Shown here one piece after another: positions 61,699-64,000 of a stretch of 64,000 nucleotides of DNA. The stretch covers positions 20,215,398 to 20,279,397 of the forward strand of contig CP099841.1 in NCBI GenBank assembly GCA_030062745.1, written 5' to 3'. The notes below the pieces were generated by a model, which worked only from the letters and a program-made list of their open reading frames with translations, ran no database searches and was not told where the DNA came from. This stretch comes from Capitulum mitella (lineage: Eukaryota > Arthropoda > Thecostraca > Pollicipedomorpha > Pollicipedidae). Every line of letters starts with the position of its first letter. Position 1 is the stretch's first letter. The position numbers were made by a program, and so were the translations under genes.

Positions 61699-61862
61699 AG
61701 ATACATGCAATTTTTTATTTGGTTAGTAGTAGCAAAAAATCTATAAATTTCTGTTGGTCAAAATAAAATGGGCCAAATTCGTTGAGAAACCCACATTCGC
61801 AGGTGAAGTTGTCGGGCCCTCGGCCTGGCTACCCCAGTCATTTACAGAAATCGACGCCGCTG

Positions 61863-62557
61863 ATTAGAAGTCACCCCTATATATTAGTAGGCCCCTGTTC
61901 TGGAACAGGAGGCCCCTTTGGTGTATCAGGAGTCCCCTGCTCCGGACCAGGAGGCCCTGTTTTGGGATAAGGAGGCCTTTTGCTGGGTTAGGAGGTCCCG
62001 TTTACGCATCAGGCAAGGCCTCGGACAACATGTTAACTGGGGAAGGGGGTAATTACCCCCCCCCGTGACAGAAATTGTCCCCAGTCAGCGGCTTTTGCTC
62101 CTCCGTGAAGACCGTAAAAAGTGATTGGAACTATTACTTACACACATTGCTTGCGTTCATCGCTGCTTTTTTGTAGCTGGTTAATTACAAATATGCATTT
62201 CTGCCTACTTTTGAGGTTTTCCGTGATATTCCTTGATCTGGCATGAACAGTATCCCTGTATGGCAGCCATTTTTTTGTTCATCACGGTATATAAATTGGC
62301 TTGCCAGCATTTCCGCCAAACGGTCGCTCACAAGAACGAGCTCGGGTGCGCCAGCTGCGTGAATAGCGGAAGTAGTTGATATCGAGAGTCAGCATGTATG
62401 AATCAAAATAGTTGAACACAATGGCGTCACGTCATCATCTTTACGGAAACAGCAGGTAAGGAATATCGCACTATATGTAGGTACTAAAGTTCACTGAAGC
62501 ATGCCAATTTTCACAGTGTCTATATGTATATATATGAAGATATATATAGATACATAC

Positions 62558-62589
<32 letters not shown>

Positions 62590-62945
62590 ATGTATGTATA
62601 ACTATTAATTGATCTGAGTATCAATACTTGAGCTAAATCAACAGCAATGACGATTTTAATTTGCCATTAATTGTAGCAAAATGGGCGAAAAACGCTATGG
62701 ACGCTGCCTTTCCCAAACTGCCCCCTACCCAAGTCAAAATTCCTTTTCCGAGGCCCTGGAATCAGGAGCCCCTTGTTCTGGATTAGGCAGTCCCTTTTGT
62801 GCATCAGGAGGCCTCTGTTCTGGAACAAGAAGCCCAATTTTGGGACAAGGAGACTGCTGGATCGGGAAACCCCCGTATGAATCAGGAGGCCCGCTGCGAG
62901 GAGGCCCCATTTCGTCTAGGAGGCTCCCTGGGCAATCCTGCTCCC
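61863..62945 (+). repeat. degenerate 21-25 bp array, parts 2 and 3
   Basis: Units like AGGAGGCCCCTGTTCTGG continue from 57,310-57,536 at about 61,880-62,030 and recur at 62,745-62,945. The stretch between has no recognised gene and includes a TA/TG microsatellite at 62,516-62,600. Confidence 0.65.
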
Positions 62946-63018
62946 CCGACTTAAAATCCCTGGCGCCGTCCCAGGCGACAATTGACGATTTGTGGACACC
63001 ATCATTGGCATCGCAAGC

Positions 63019-64000
63019 TTAAACCCATTCAAGGCAGGGGGAGGCTGAATCCTCACCCCTTCGAGTTTTTTGTTTGCCAATTCCGGGGTTTTTGACGCAG
63101 CTTCACGAAACTTGGTCACTTTTGCTAACTATTCTTTCTACGAAATGTGACAAAATTTCAGAATTCTATTTTGCTCAGGGTGGGGCCAGGCAACGTTTTT
63201 GGAAGGCACTTCAGGCATTTTGGCCCTGTTGAGGTTAAAAGGAAAATGACTGCCAAAATAGCAAAATAGCGTTTCTAGGATAAGACTTCAAAATATATAT
63301 GCATGTAGAGCTAAATAGTTGGGCAATGTGCAAATGCAATTTTGTTCATCTGAAGTCACTTTCAAGGTCAGGTCAAGGTCAAAAGTCAAAATTTGGTTTT
63401 ATAGTAAAAATTTTGGTGCTTTTTTCAAATGCCAAACCCAGAATATTTATGACGTAGAAGAGTGCCCCCTACTTGAGCACCGAGTTTCAGCCTGATATCA
63501 GGTCAGATCACGGAGCTATGACCTAAAATGTCAGTGTGCATACCCTATATCACAACGGCCGTAAAATGAAGTTTTTGAAACAGAGTAAATTTAAATGACT
63601 GAAAACGTTTTCGAGTAATATTCAATGCACACGAAGTCATTCCAAGTGACTTCAAGGTCACTGGAAGTCGTAAGTTGATCTGAAGGACATGGGACCATGA
63701 CAGTTCCTCCTTTTTCATGTCCGTGGCACCGCCTGTGCTAATATTATACAAACATTGTAGTTCAATTTGTACTTCTTCAGCATAACATGACTAGCAGAAG
63801 CCAAAAAAGTGTTTTTAACTTTTTTGTTCGTTCATCTGTTGAAAAAACTAATCCTCATCTTTTGTAACCATGTGAACGCCTATGAATTCTCTCAAAATTT
63901 CAAATGTATGTACCAATGTTAAAAGACCCATCTATAATCTCTCGATTCGTGCCAATTTCATCAAAATCAGTCTATAAACAACGGAGTTATAAGAAGTCCA
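63019..64000 (-). mobile_element. TTAA-2 family, inverted copy, cut by window end
   Basis: It starts TTAAACCCATTC at 63,019. Its body is the reverse complement of 10,652-11,860 (shared landmarks: CACGAAACTTGGTCAC and CTATGACCTAAAATGTC). The far end is outside the window. Confidence 0.85.

Larger units (their letters stand above)
57537..61862 (-). mobile_element. hAT MITE family A, inverted copy split by a second hAT element
   Basis: The left end is CAGGGACGTCGATATG and the right end CAGAAATCGACGCCGCTG. The flanks ATTAGGAG (57,529-57,536) and ATTAGAAG (61,863-61,870) form an 8-bp duplication with one change. The body is the reverse complement of 26,321-26,734, with long (TA)n tracts in place of that copy's short AT tract. 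A 3.7-kb element interrupts those tracts. Confidence 0.85.

Overview
The window is genomic DNA of an animal, most likely an arthropod. It has GT-AG introns, compact GC-rich exons in AT-richer DNA, a CK2 beta gene close to the human one, a chaoptin-like giant leucine-rich-repeat gene, a peripherin-like tetraspanin, a Kunitz inhibitor gene and dense DNA transposons. A crustacean or chelicerate fits best; the sequence alone does not fix the species.

Layout. 1-1,300: hAT MITE fragment and a complete but decayed mariner/Tc-like element. 1,968-3,596: 30-bp minisatellite running into an intronless cytosolic sulfotransferase (+). 4,560-4,908: CpG-rich leader with a small coding exon and splice donor. 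7,823-9,211: single-exon peripherin/rds-like tetraspanin (-). 14,517-28,465: LRR / LRRCT / FN3 / transmembrane gene (+) with a 9.5-kb intron. 28,466-42,872: repeat-rich DNA with a transposase pseudogene split by a hAT-like element. 42,873-46,563 (perhaps to 47,182): type II membrane protein with four Kunitz domains (+). 48,723-50,994: CK2 beta (-), four coding exons. 51,169-64,000: transposons, including a tail-to-tail TTAA pair and a three-level nest.

How the genes relate. Peripherins and chaoptin are both photoreceptor membrane proteins in the animals where they are known. Here the two lie side by side, and if the 4,873-4,908 exon starts the LRR gene, the tetraspanin is nested antisense in its first intron. 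The LRR gene carries two apparent one-base insertions in an otherwise open frame, and the Kunitz gene's last exon is also out of phase, so assembly indels are a live explanation. CK2 beta, the sulfotransferase and the Kunitz gene show no shared pathway.

The most novel material is in the repeats. Two families of about 1.2 kb run from TTAA-CCC to GGG-TTAA (piggyBac-like ends) and are full of AGGTCA half-sites. One hAT element has ends built of GTAACGG/CCGTTAC palindromes and keeps a promoter-like region plus a BED-finger-like exon. Two hAT MITE families have readable 8-bp target duplications. No virus, CRISPR array, tRNA or rRNA gene was seen.
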